From: Diphasiastrum complanatum
Lineage: Eukaryota > Streptophyta > Lycopodiopsida > Lycopodiales > Lycopodiaceae
Length of the DNA: 64,000 bases
Reading direction: 5' to 3'
Assembly: GCA_029204225.1 (NCBI GenBank)
Contig: CM055092.1
Location: 78,031,527 to 78,095,526, forward strand
The notes under the pieces: model-generated
The model's database searches: none
Told to the model about the DNA's origin: nothing
The model's input: only the letters and a program-made list of their open reading frames with translations
Shown here: positions 1 to 11,074 of the stretch, in pieces
Layout: each line of letters starts with the position of its first letter
How positions within the stretch are numbered: position 1 is the first letter of the stretch
Translations under genes and position numbers: made by a program

Positions 1-1215
1 CCATTTCGATTGGAATAGAAGTAAATTTGATCAGAATTTAAGTCTGAGAGTTCTATATTGGGTCAACCTAATCTTAGTTTAGTACTAGGATCAGAGAGGG
101 GGTTGATTGAGGGGAAGAAATTATGAAATTAGAGGTAAACTGGATTGGAAAACTGCTGAGAGTGAATTTATTCGTCTCAGAGATTTTCTGGATATGTTAT
201 TTACTCATGAGAAATAGAGAATCTTTTGTAGCTGAGTTACAAGATCTCAATGAGATATGTGAGTAACATATGTGGGTTCTAGAGTCTGCCAGATAAAAAT
301 GTGTTTATGTAGTGGGTCATAGTGAGATTATTTACATATGTGCATGATTAATCTTGTATGAATCTACTGTGTATTCCTGGTTACTAGAGTTAGTTGGTGC
401 ACTTAACCTAGTCGGTGAACATGAACATATGGTCAAGTATTGTTTTGACAAATACTTGCAGAGTTAACGGATCTTTCTATGGAAGATTTATGAGTTAACT
501 AATAAATGATTTGGATAAGGATCTAAATGTGGTATAATACATGTATAATTAAAAGCTGCACCTGGACATTGAGATTTCTGAATCTTGAGTAGTTGATTAC
601 TCTAGGATGAAGTTAATTGGTAAATGAACAGTGTGATGAGGATTCACCAGAAATTGATAGTTTTTGGGTTTATATTGCTTGTAAGACGCATGATTAGTGA
701 ATCATTACGTTCATCAGTTAAAATTATGTGCATTGGATATACAATATTCTTGGGATAGAGTATTCCTTAGTTAAGGAATGGACTCAATTTATTAGTGATT
801 GTATCCCAGAGTGCTCAATTGGATAACAAATCATAATGAATCCAAGAATAATAATTGAATCAATATTCAACAGGACTTTGGGTATCTAGATTTGATTGTA
901 GATTGTAATCTAAAGGTTTTCTTGTAGTTGAAGATGATTGTCATTTTGGTATGCGTTCAATCTTTAATTGCCAGTGGTTATAGAACTTGAATCTTGCATT
1001 TTAGTTAAAGAATCTTGTTTGTAGAATATTCCTAAATCCATTGCCAAGAAAAAATATATCCCATGCAAACAAATGTACTTTGTTTATTTGCATGTGAAGG
1101 GATTGGATATGAATGAGAACGTGTTCATCCACCAACCCATCCTAGACAAGCAAGAGTTGTTTCATGTACTGTCAAAGATTTGACTGGTTGCACTCAGTTT
1201 TAGAAGGTACATAGT
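1..1215. other. No gene seen
   Basis: AT-rich sequence with stops in every frame. There is a short palindrome-like stretch (ATTCCTTA, two bases, TAAGGAAT) near 762-782. I could not match any of it to the retroelements elsewhere in the window. It may be decayed transposon sequence, but nothing shows that directly. Confidence 0.4.
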
Positions 1216-1317
1216 ATGTTATGTCATAGATTTCTGCACATATTAGATTCACGTCTCATGCGGATCTTGGGTCAATTTGGAATTGTCTCTAGGGGTTTAT
1301 TTCTATCTACTCTACTA

Positions 1318-1439
1318 TGCAACAAATTTTGGGATGTATCTCATTTGGTTTTGCAATACAACAAATTTTGTGATGTATCTTCTATTGGTTTGCAATGTAG
1401 CAAATTTTGGGACCTGTCTTTGTGTTATGGTTTTTGAAT
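1318..1439 (+). repeat. Three imperfect 40-bp tandem repeats
   Basis: Three consecutive copies of a unit of 39-41 bp built around CAAATTTTGGGATGTATCT, starting near 1320, 1359 and 1399. In one forward frame they read as 13-residue peptide repeats (cores NKFWDVS, NKFCDVS, SKFWDLS) inside a 73-codon open frame. The unit length being close to a multiple of three makes the frame look periodic. I do not claim a protein. Confidence 0.7.
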
Positions 1440-2046
1440 CATGACGTGATTATTTGTGATGCACTATTGATTTTTTGGACCCTGAGTGCTTACCCAATAA
1501 GGTTTGGTGGATAGAAAAATGTCTCGTGGAAAATTACAAATAGGTGAAAATTTTTCAATATGTATCAAATCTGTGCTCAGAAAAAGTGAAAAGTGATATA
1601 ATGATTTTTTGGAAAAATTTGCACATGCTAGAAATTGCATCGTCAATATTGTTAAATACAACATTGATGTTTTTTCATGGACCTTGGTATCTAGGGAATA
1701 TTCCATGTATATTCGATTGTTTTTTAATGATTTTGGTAATAGCCAAAATTTGCATTTTTCGCAATTACAAACTCGCAAAACTGTACTCGCAAAATGTCAA
1801 GTCCCAGGAACGTGAACTCGCCATTTGCATCCGTGCACCTTGATGGTTGAAAATGGATGGAAAACAATATTAGAAATGATCAGCAATACAAAACAAACTA
1901 ATTGAATGCACTGAGACAAATACAAGACATATTTATAATAACTAATTTTGAGCGAGTCATGTGCATCTAGTCTCTCAAATTTAGCAATACAAGATAAATT
2001 AAACAAAATTTTAAGATCCTTCTAATTAAATCCCTACTCATTTATA

Positions 2047-2313
2047 TTTGTGACAAGGCCAACTACAATTTTGTGATCCATGCTCATTGTTTGTGACAAG
2101 GCCAACTACAATCTTGTGAAGAGCCAGGCTAGCCATGTAATGATGCACATAGGCAAGGATCGGATTTCGCCTAGATATGCGAACCATGCCTATGTGCATC
2201 ATTACATGGCTAGCCTCGCTCTTCAGTTCCCCTAAACCAAGCGTCTCGATGTATAGATTCAAGATAGGTCTAAATCCCTCATTGTTTGGAGCAAGGCCAA
2301 CTATAATCTTGTC
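2047..2313 (+). repeat. Recurrent 29-bp direct repeat
   Basis: The motif ACAAGGCCAACTACAATNTT occurs at 2047-2075 and 2090-2118 (43 bp apart) and again, with a few changes, at 2285-2313. The second copy abuts the left arm of a long inverted repeat. This suggests local duplication around the foldback. Confidence 0.65.
2118..2224. repeat. 38-bp inverted repeat (foldback)
   Basis: The arms at 2118-2155 and 2187-2224 are reverse complements over 38 bases with one mismatch by my reading, around a 31-base loop. The transcript of either strand would fold into a near-perfect hairpin of about 107 nt. The size would suit a miniature inverted-repeat remnant or a miRNA/siRNA precursor. I recognise no miRNA in the arms, so the function is unknown. 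Confidence 0.8.
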
Positions 2314-2589
2314 ATGATAACCAAGCCTATCTGTTTCATTATATGGTTGGCCTCTTCAATACTCCTAAACTAATGAAAACAATAGGGATCTGCATGATAT
2401 GCTTGATAAGAGTCTAATTTTGTACAATCAATTGCAAAAGAGTACATCATTGAGGAGTTCAATGTGTTTTTGATCAATTCTTTTTTGCTTTTGGATCTTT
2501 GTATGTAGGCCTTTATTACAATCAAAGTTCATGCCAGTTTCATTACTACATTCCGATTACTAGAAATAGGTCCGGACATATGTAAATGG

Positions 2590-2685
2590 GGTAGAACACT
2601 TGATCACACAAATCTTGATTCTACTAACAAAGTGCGCAGTTTACTTGAAAAATGATGAGAAAGAAACAAATGCGAACTATTCGTG
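2590..2685 (+). repeat. 5' fragment of a Copia LTR
   Basis: This stretch matches the start of the LTR that lies on the reverse strand at 44321-45254 (shared core TCTTGATTCTACTAACAAAG followed by CAGTTTACTTGA). Only about the first 95 bp survive. At 2686 it is joined directly to the truncated 5' LTR of the next element, so this is probably a deletion junction between two elements. Confidence 0.7.
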
Positions 2686-3263
2686 AGTAGGTTACCACGA
2701 GTCAAGAGGAGTGGTTGTGTCTATTTGGTAGTGATTCCTACTTTGTAGGATCCAGACCATGATTTATGATGAGATTTGTACCTACCATGCACCTACTAAG
2801 CATGACTCTTGGATCTAGGCTAGGGTTTTCACATTAGGGCAAGAAAGTGGATTCTACTTCCTTATTAAATGCTGGATTTTTCACCTAACTTTGCAAAGGA
2901 AGTGTGTTTTACTATGTATTCCCATTCTCCATAGTGAGAAGATAGAAACTTTTTGGAGCCTCAAGGAGAAACTCGAGTTTCCTCTCATTGTATGGTGATT
3001 ACTCTATTTTTCCAATGAAACCCAGCTTTGGCACTTTGTAAACACTGTCTACAGGCCGTACTACAGCCTTATTTCCACACGTGTGGAGTTGGATTATACT
3101 AATTGATCAATGCTTTGATTGTCTCTACTTGTTTCCTATCAAGCTGCTAAACTAGATCTTGTTTTCTGATGACTAGTTTCTGATAGATTGTTTAACAAGC
3201 ATACAATCACCTTGTGGATCATTCAAAGATCCATTTATGGTCCTTAGTACTATACTTTTCACA
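2686..3263 (+). repeat. Copia-1 5' LTR, 5'-truncated
   Basis: Matches 7991-8567 base for base apart from about 13 differences. It ends TTTTCACA immediately before the primer-binding site. It contains the perfect 12-bp palindrome CCACACGTGTGG at 3075-3086 (a G-box core). The first 114 bp present in the 3' copy are absent. Confidence 0.9.
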
Positions 3264-3275
3264 TGGTATCAGAGC
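3264..3275 (+). other. Primer-binding site (initiator Met tRNA)
   Basis: TGGTATCAGAGC directly follows the 5' LTR. It is the usual plant sequence complementary to the 3' end of initiator methionine tRNA and would prime minus-strand cDNA synthesis. Confidence 0.93.
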
Positions 3276-3896
3276 CAAGTACAAGGCCATTGATCTGTGT
3301 TTGAATCTAATCCAGTTTTAGCAAGTTTTGGTGCAAAAAGCTAGTATTGGAAGGGCGAGCTGGTATCCAGGTTTTGGTGAGGGGATTTAATCCCAAACTT
3401 TTTCAGGATCAAAATCCGTATTGTTCACACGTGTGGGCATCTCTGAACCAGCATTTAATAACCCATATTCATTGGATCATAGAAAATTCATCTGGTGTCA
3501 TTTTGATGTAATTTTTGGTGCAAATCCTAGGATAAGCTACCAAGATCACTTGCCATTGATTAGTTTTGAGTTTGTTTCATGAAAACTAATTAATCTAGGC
3601 TGATTTCAGACCTTCTTAAAGTGGAAACCAGGTCTTGAAAGTACATCAAAGTGAATGAGAGAGAGAGAGAGTCAGTTTTTGTCCAAAAATAGCCAAGATT
3701 GGCAAGATTTGCTTGAGTGTAGTTTTCATCTCATCTTATCTTCAATCCAGCTTGTGAGGGAGTGATAGAACTGTGATTACAAATCCATTTGTTGGATTAG
3801 AAGTCAACATTTGAGTGAAACACTACAAGTTAGAAACCTTTGTGAGTTTCAGGTACAAACAAATCTATATCTTGTGTGTAGAATCTTGCTAGTAAG

Positions 3897-6800
3897 ATGG
3901 GATTAGTGGGAGCCTACCTTCTAGAAGCTAGTGAGAGGTTAAATTCTACCAATTATGCTATTTGGAAAGTGAGGATGGAGTCACTAATGGTGCTCCAGGA
4001 TCTTTATGAGTTTCTAATAGATGATGAAGATGAACCTCTAGGTGCACAGGAATTAATGAGATACAAGAAGAGGTCTAGGCTTGCACTTCACTGTATCAAG
4101 ATGAATGTAGGCAATGATCTTTTAAGGGAAGTATCATCATGTAAGAGTGCTAAAGAAGCTTGGAAATCTTTAAAATCTATCTATGAGTCTAGTAACACTT
4201 CGAGGGTTCTCATGCTTAGGAATCAGATTCTACAAACCATGAAGAGGAGTGATGAGAGTGCACAAGATTATGTGCTAAGAATCAAGTCTCTTAATAGGGA
4301 GATAGCTTCCATTGGAGAGAAGATTCAAGATAGTGAGCTTGTTTAGATTGTCCTAAATGGTCTAGGAGTGGCTTTACAAATTTGGTCCAAAGCTTTGCAA
4401 TCCAAGACACTTTGCCTACTATAGAAAAGCTACACAGTGTATTAGTAGCTGAAGAGTGTAGGATGTTGCATACCAATGCAAGAATGAATGCTATTTCTCT
4501 GCAGGATGGTGATGAGAAAGCTAATTTTTCATTCAAAAGCAAAAAGAAGACCAATGGCAAGAAGAAGCACTTCAAGGAGACCAAGGAGGAGGATGAGGCT
4601 TCAAGCTCAAAGGGCAAGATCAAAGACAAGTCCAAGTACAAATGTTTTTTCTGTGGAAAGAAAGGACATTTTGCATCAGAATGTCTCAAGAAGAAGAAGG
4701 CACAAGAGAGCAAACAAAGCAACATTGCACATCAGGAGGAAGAGGAGGATGAAGAGTCATCCTTGATGGTTTCTAACAAACCACCATCATCCAAGAGCAA
4801 CACCAATGATTCTTGGTGGATTGATAGTGGGGCAAGTTCCCACATGACATATCAAAAGGACATATTCTCCACCTTACTTTCTTACAATGACTTACATAGA
4901 TCAATCTATACTGCAAGTAGTCAAGAATCTAAGATAAGTGGAATAGGAGCAATTCCCTTGTATGTGGGATCATCCAAAAGGATGAATCTAGATAATGCTC
5001 TTTATGTTCCTAAGTTAACCAAGAATTTGCTTAGTGTTGGCCAGTTACTGAATAATGGCCTAGATGTACAATTTAAGCATGGAGTTTGTTCCATCCTTAG
5101 AAATGATGAATGTATAGCCAAAGGCTTTAAGCAAGGTAGATTGTTTAAGCTTGATGCTAATATTGCAGTGGAGAGTGTTAACTTGGCAAAGGTGGAGCTA
5201 TCAAAGGTGGAACTGTGGCACAAAAGGTTGGGCCACCCCAACTACAAAGCCATGGAATCTATGGCTACAAAGGAGCTTGCAATTGGACTCCCCAAGCATT
5301 TGTCAAAGTGTGGGAAGAGATGTGAAGCATGCAGCCTCTCAAAGGCTCACAAACTACCCTTCTCAAGATCTACATCAAGATCAAACTCTCCTCTTGAACT
5401 CATCCATTCGGATGCTCATAGTTTTTCACATGAGTCTAATGGTGGTGCCAAGTAATATGTAATCTTCATTGATGACTATTCTAGATTTTGTTGGATGTAC
5501 CTCTTGTCTAGCAAATCAATGGTGTTTGATTCTTTTGTAAAGTTCAAGACTTTGGTAGAAAATCAACTTAGTACCAAGATTAAGGTATTAAGGAGTGATA
5601 ATGGAGGTGAATATACCTCAATAAGTTGATTGACTTTTGTAGTTCTAATGGCATAAAGAGGGAGTTGTCATGTAAATACACCCCTCAACAAAATGGAGTA
5701 AGTGAGAGAAGAAATAGATCTCTTTGTGAGTGTGCTAAGGCCTTAAGGCTAGATGCTTCTCTATCCAAACCATTTTGGGGTGAAGCAATAACTTGTGCTA
5801 ACTATTTGTGCAATAGATTGCCAAACCAAGCCATTGGAGGAATCACACCATTTGAAGCTCTATTTGGAGAGAAGCCCAATCTCAAAGATCTCAAAGTTTT
5901 TGGATCCACTTGCTATGTACACCAATCCTTGGATAAGAGAAGGAAGGATGATGCAACATCCATCAAAGGCATCTTTGTGGGATATGGTGAAAATAGCAAA
6001 GGTTATAGAGTCTTCAATCCCATCACTAGCAAGGTGATAGTGAGTAGGGATGTTATTTTTGATGAAGGACATGCTTGTGATTTGGATGATAATGCTACTA
6101 ATCATCTTGATGCCAAGGATCATGCTAGGATGGAGGAGGAGCTTCCAAGTGAAGAAGAACTTGAGGATTCACCTCAAGATGCAAGAACTCCAAGAACTCC
6201 AAGAAGATCTACAAGGGTAAGATCCGAGCCATTGAGGCTCACCTATGTTGGTCAAGGTGATCAAAGGGAAGGCTCATCATCTTTCACATCTTACACCTTT
6301 CTTACTTCAATGCTAGATGAGCCAACATGCTATGAAGATGCTTGTAAGTCTAAAAGTTGGATGGATGCTATGCAAGTAGAGTATGATGCTCTTATTGAGC
6401 ATCATACTTGGGATCTTGTGGATCTTCCTCAAGGGAAGAAACCTCTTGATTGCAAGTGGGTGTTTAGATTGAAGTATAATCAAGATGGATCAATAAGCAA
6501 GCATAAAGCTAGGCTTGTTGCCAAAGGTTTTTTACAAACCAAAGGCATTGACTATGATGAGACTTTTGCTCCTGTGGCTAAGCCTGTTACTATCAGGTTG
6601 ATCATTAATCTTGCTACAACCTTCAATTGGGAGCTATTCCAACTTGACTTCACAAATGCATTCCTCGATGGTTATTTGGAGGAAGAGATCTACATGAGGC
6701 AACCCGAGGGCTTCATCAAGGCAAAGCATGAAGGAAAGGTGTGTTTTTTGAAGAAGAGCCTCTATGGGCTCAAGCAAGCACCTAGAGCATGGTACTCTAG

Positions 6801-7795
6801 GCTAAACTCTTTTCTCATTTCCATCAATTTTGTAATGAGTGCCTATGATCCATCATTGTATATAAGTTTTCATGATGGCATGATCATTATTCTTGTTTTG
6901 TATGTAGATGACATTATCTTGAGTGGTAATGATCTAGATGGAATTAGAGATGTAAAAATTGCTTTAGCAAAAGAGTTTAAGATGGTAGATCTCGGCCTAT
7001 TGAGCTTCATTCTTGGAATAGAGGTTATTAGAGGATGTGATTTTAGCTTCATTTGTCAATCTAAATATGCTACATCCATCCTAGATAGATTTGGAATGAA
7101 GAAGTAAAGGCATTGAGACACCAATGGAGCAACATGTAAAAGCATCTATTGGTTGTGATGAAGCATCCTTTGAGGACATCACATTATATAGAAGGCTTAT
7201 TGGCTCCTTGATCTATTTAACTATAACTAGACCTGATCTTAGTTATAGTGTTGGAAAGTTAAGCCAATTCATGCAAAGTCCTCTAGTTTCACATTGGAAG
7301 ATGGCCAAAAGAGTTCTTAGGTACATTTCATTCACTAAGAATTTTGGTATTTTGTATAGAGGAACTAATCTTGGCTTAAGAGCCTATAGTGACTCGGATT
7401 TTGCAGGTGACAAAGTGGATAGAAGATCAACAAGTGCCTTTGCCACCTTTCTATGTGATGGAGTAGTATCATGGCTTTCCAAAAAGCAAGATACCATCTC
7501 CCTATCTTCCACAGAATCCGAATACAAGGCCTTGACATCAACATGCAAGGAGGTCTTGTGGCTCAAAAGGCTATTGGTGGAGCTTCATGTCATGGAGGAG
7601 GAGATCCCTATCATCTATTGTGACAACCAATCAGCCCAATCACTTGCAACTAATCCTACATTCCATGCAAGGAGCAAACACATCGAAATTGCTAATCATT
7701 TCGTGAGGGAAAAAGTGCAAGCTAAAGAGATCAAGCTCCAACACGTGCCATCATCAAGTTGCTTGGCTGATTTGTTTACTAAACCTTTACCTTAA
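3897..7795 (+). pseudogene. Copia-1 Gag-Pol polyprotein, broken
   Basis: Domains in order: Gag (ASERLNSTNYAIWKVRMESL start), CCHC zinc knuckle CFFCGKKGHFASEC, aspartic protease WWIDSGASSHMT, GAG-pre-integrase LWHKRLGHPNY, integrase core, reverse transcriptase with YVDD, and RNase H ending FTKPLP. The lesions I can place are a CAG-to-TAG stop at 4344-4346, a one-base frame slip near 4380, a TAA stop at 5453-5455 just before FIDDYSR, a one-base loss near 5620, a frame change near 7105 after GMKK, and a TAA at 7793-7795 where the Copia C-terminus should continue. At least six lesions make it non-functional. A 0.6-kb leader (3276-3896) precedes the ATG and carries a short GA run at 3658. The closest relative in the window is the intact element at 47094-53524. 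Confidence 0.92.
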
Positions 7796-7876
7796 GATTC
7801 ATTTGTCAAGCTTAGATCTTCAATTGGAGTTATTGATAAAATCATTGTGATCTCCAAGGCTAGATTTGAGGAGGAG

Positions 7877-8567
7877 TGTGAAAAATTGCCTACATTGGCA
7901 AATCTAGCCATGTAGAATATTGTACATTTTGTCAATATTGTTTGTTGGTTAGTTCAATGGCCAAAGTGCCACTTGTACATACACACCTAAAGTAGGTTAC
8001 CACGAGTCAAGAGGAGTGGTTGTGTCTATTTGGTAGTGATTCCTACTTTGTAGGATCTAGACCATGATTTATGATGAGATTTGTACCTACCATGCACCTA
8101 CCAAGCATGACTCTTGGATCTAGGCTAGGGTTTTCACATAAGGGCCAGAAAGTGGAGTCTACTTCCTTATTACATGCTGGATATTCACCGAACTTTGCAA
8201 AGGAAGTGTGTTTTACTATGTATTCCCATTCTCCATAGTGAGAAGATAGAAACTTTTTGGAGCCTCAAGGAGAAACTCGAGTTTCCTCTAATTGTATGGT
8301 GATTACTCTATTTTTCCAATGAAACCCAGATTTGGCACTTTGTAAACACTGTCTACAGGCCGTACTACAGCCTTATTTCCACACGTGTGGAGTTGGATTA
8401 TACTAATTGATCAATGCTTTGATTGTCTCTACTTGTTTCCTATCAAGCTGCTAAACTAGATCTTGTTTTCTGATGACTAGTTTTTGATAGATTGTTTAAC
8501 AAGCATACAATCACCTTGTGGATCATTCAAAGATCCATTTATGGTCCTTAGTACTGTACTTTTCACA
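7877..8567 (+). repeat. Copia-1 3' LTR (691 bp)
   Basis: Starts TGTGAAAA after the purine tract GAGGAGGAG and ends TTTTCACA, which is an 8-bp terminal inverted repeat. It contains the same CCACACGTGTGG palindrome at 8379-8390. The open frame of the element reads on into the LTR start, as it does in the related Copia elements here. Confidence 0.9.
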
Positions 8568-9714
8568 TGAAATATTTGCAAACAAAATTTATTTGACCTT
8601 GGAAACAAAGCGTCTATCAGAATATCAACATTGTAAACATAGTATGATGAGTTGTTGTCATAACCTATCAGGAATCCCTGCTCGGCTTTCTTATCAAGCT
8701 TCTTTCGAAGCTTATCAGGAATATGTGCATAAGTTGCATAGCCAAAGATTCTGACGTGAGACAAGTTGGGCTTTCTACCCCACTATAGCTCATGTGGTGA
8801 GGAACACCAAACTTGCCTGTTCTGTTCTAGATGTATGCGGCTGTAGCTACTACTTCAGCCCACAGTGCCCTTTGGGCTTTCGAGTAGGCCATCATGCATC
8901 TGGCTGCTTCCATCAGAGTCCTGTTCTTTCGTTCAGCAACACCATTGTGCTGTGGTGTGTAGGCTGCAATTGTTCTGTGAATGATGCCACAATCATTGCA
9001 GAAGTCAATGAAGTGATTCGAGATGTATTCGCCACCTCGATCTTTTCTAATCTGCTTCACTTTGCTGCCTGTACATCTCTTAGTCCAATTCACATATTCT
9101 ATGAATTTATCAAGTGATTTTGATTTAATCTGAATAAAATACACTCTGGAAAATTTGCTATAATCATCAATGAAGGTTATATAATATTTTGAACCTCCTA
9201 TTGAGATCACGTTGAATGGTCCGCAGATGTCAGAGTGCACTAGCTCCAGAATCTTCGTCGTTTTGTAGGAGTCTTTAATGAATGGTGTGCGTGACATCTT
9301 GCCTTTCAAACATGCATCACAGGTGGTCGAATTGGTTGCATTCAAGATGCTGACCCCTCTTATTGTTCCATGATGGCTTGCTTGATAATGTGCCATTGAG
9401 TTCATGTAGCAGAGTCTTATGTGCCACAGAGTGTCTGGCGAGTCATCATGAGTCTGATGCACCTGATCTGTAGGTAGGCATACCTTCAGATGATATAGGT
9501 TCCCTTTCCTTCTGTCTTGAGCGATAAGAGTACTGGTACTGGCATCAATCACGTTGCATGCTTCGTCAAAAAATGTCACATGCATCCCTGCATCTGGTAT
9601 TCTTGCTACAGAGAGCAAGTCTTGCTGCAGAGTAGGCATGAACAGAACATCTTCGAGTCGTCTGTCTCTGCCATTGGTCTGTCGAGTCTTATGTGGTTAA
9701 GTGTAGACCTTGCC
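8568..9714 (-). pseudogene. Copia-2 integrase fragment
   Basis: The reverse strand encodes the end of the protease/GAG-pre-integrase region (LEDVLFMPTLQQDLLSVARI) and most of an integrase. The catalytic acidic residues are visible in HSDICGP, RKDRGGEY and NGVAERKNRTLME. A frame break lies near 8780, after which the frame resumes with HVRIFGYATYAHIPDKLRKK. At 8568 the coding sequence stops against the Copia-1 3' LTR. Upstream of about 9714 the frame is lost. Gag, reverse transcriptase, RNase H and LTRs are absent. The protein resembles the reverse-strand Copia at 41890-44220 (both have EAARCMMA and VHSDICG). Confidence 0.88.
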
Positions 9715-9881
9715 AAAGCAGAACAATTAAAAATTGAAGGTTGTTACATCCTCTAGATATCTCTTAGAAGTGATGGGAAAGTATATCTATGGATTTTGTG
9801 GTTGGACTTCCAAAGACCCAATGCCAAAATAATTCTATTTGGGTTGTGGTGGACAAGTTAACAAAGTTAGCTACTTTTATA
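9715..9881 (+). pseudogene. Gypsy integrase scrap
   Basis: A short forward stretch encodes the conserved chromovirus integrase segment [12 protein letters not shown] followed by [15 protein letters not shown], close to the segment at 29395-29490 of the host Gypsy. It is cut off on both sides and there is a stop upstream of the motif. Only about 55 codons remain. Confidence 0.8.
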
Positions 9882-10530
9882 CTGTCAGAAATGGTGAACG
9901 CACGAACAATTCACAAATCAATCGCGAATCGCAAACACACCTCCAGGACCACAAACCGCAAAAGGGACAAGGAATGAAAACTACGAAAAGAAACGAAAAG
10001 AACAAAAGCAAACGGGTAATTACGAATCAGACAAAGAAAAATCTTTTGCGCTGCCAACTGGCAGCTCAACGGGCTTCACGCCCAACTGAAACGAGTAGCA
10101 ACGACGGAGACTAACTAACTGGTTGATTAGCATTAACTAGTCATGTGATTTGACGTTTAGCTATCTTGTAAACTCCACATAGTGGAGGTATAAATGATCC
10201 TCTCTGGATCATAACAAGAGGATGTGAAAACAGATATCTATAAGAGACAGAAAGAGACGTAGTGAATAGAGTAAGGAAGTAAAGACACCATAGCTGTGCA
10301 TGAAAGTCTGCCAACGAGCAGAACATAGCTAAAGAGTAGAATGTCATTCCGCTAATGAGCGAGACACTGACAAATTCACTCTAAACTAAAACTGATAATA
10401 CAGTCACTCTATTTTCGTACATCTCATCTTGTGCTGTGTATCATGATTGCTAGAGTAAAATATGTTCTGTGATGCGTAGTCGAGTGTCTGGGATCTTGTA
10501 AGGGCTTCCGCACAAAAGAAAATTTGAAGA
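9882..10530 (+). repeat. LTR-like block with TATA box
   Basis: Non-coding and rich in CGAA/GAAAC runs, with a TATA-like TATAAATGA near 10189. Its 3' half shares a pattern with the reverse-strand block at 32763-33300: AGTCTGCC, then CGAGC, then TCCGCTA and CGAGACA in the same order. It begins TGTCAGAAA and a CA end is possible near 10515, but no second LTR or target duplication was found. It could be a solo or truncated LTR. The exact ends are uncertain. Confidence 0.5.
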
Positions 10531-11074
10531 CAGAAAATTGTTCGCGATAAAGAAGACGAAGAGGACGAACACGGGCTTCAAGATTTGCTCAATGACTCTG
10601 GTGTTCCAACTTTTTTTTTTTTTTTTTTGAAGTGGAAGAAGAAAAAGAAGAGGAGAAAGGAATCAAGAAAAGAGGGATCCGTATGGATGTGAATAGAAAT
10701 AGAAATGGATTTAACAGATAACTGCAATGAAAGTTACACTGTCAAGAGAATATGCAGATGGATAGAAGAGTGTGGACAGAAGAGTGATGAATGGTTGGTA
10801 TGGATGGTGGTGGAAACTAATTTTTCTTGGTACTGATCAACTTGATCTGAGTTTCATTCACTTGGTTCAGTCTAGGGATGTTGGATCTTGATGGATATTG
10901 TGACTGCAACCTAGATTTGACAAGATCTGATCAGTTTCAGTTGGCTAATAGTTTGATTTTAGCCCCTTTTCTTGGTTCATTGTGGTTTTTTTTTTTTTTT
11001 TTTCTTGAGATTTCTTCAGATCTGAGTGAATCTAACCTTCAACCTTCCTACAATAGCTATATATGGACCATTTC
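10531..11074. other. No gene seen; poly-T runs
   Basis: Contains TTCGCGA at 10541, a T run of about 17 bases near 10612-10628, an A/G-rich stretch after it and another T run near 10986-11003. No credible coding frame was found. Confidence 0.4.

Larger units (their letters stand above)
2686..8567 (+). mobile_element. Copia-1, decayed LTR retrotransposon
   Basis: Ty1/Copia element with two related LTRs, a Met-tRNA primer-binding site, a broken Gag-Pol frame and a purine tract before the 3' LTR. The 3' LTR is 691 bp (7877-8567), whereas the 5' LTR starts only at the equivalent of its base 115. The first 114 bp of the 5' LTR are therefore missing and no target duplication can be read. Over the shared 577 bp I count roughly 13 differences (about 2%). 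The 3' side lies in a reverse-strand Copia integrase gene, so this element inserted into an older Copia. Confidence 0.92.

Noticed and set aside
1464-1843. Overlapping frames on both strands near 1.5-1.8 kb
   Set aside because: Phe/Ile/Lys-rich composition of AT-rich non-coding DNA. No motif.
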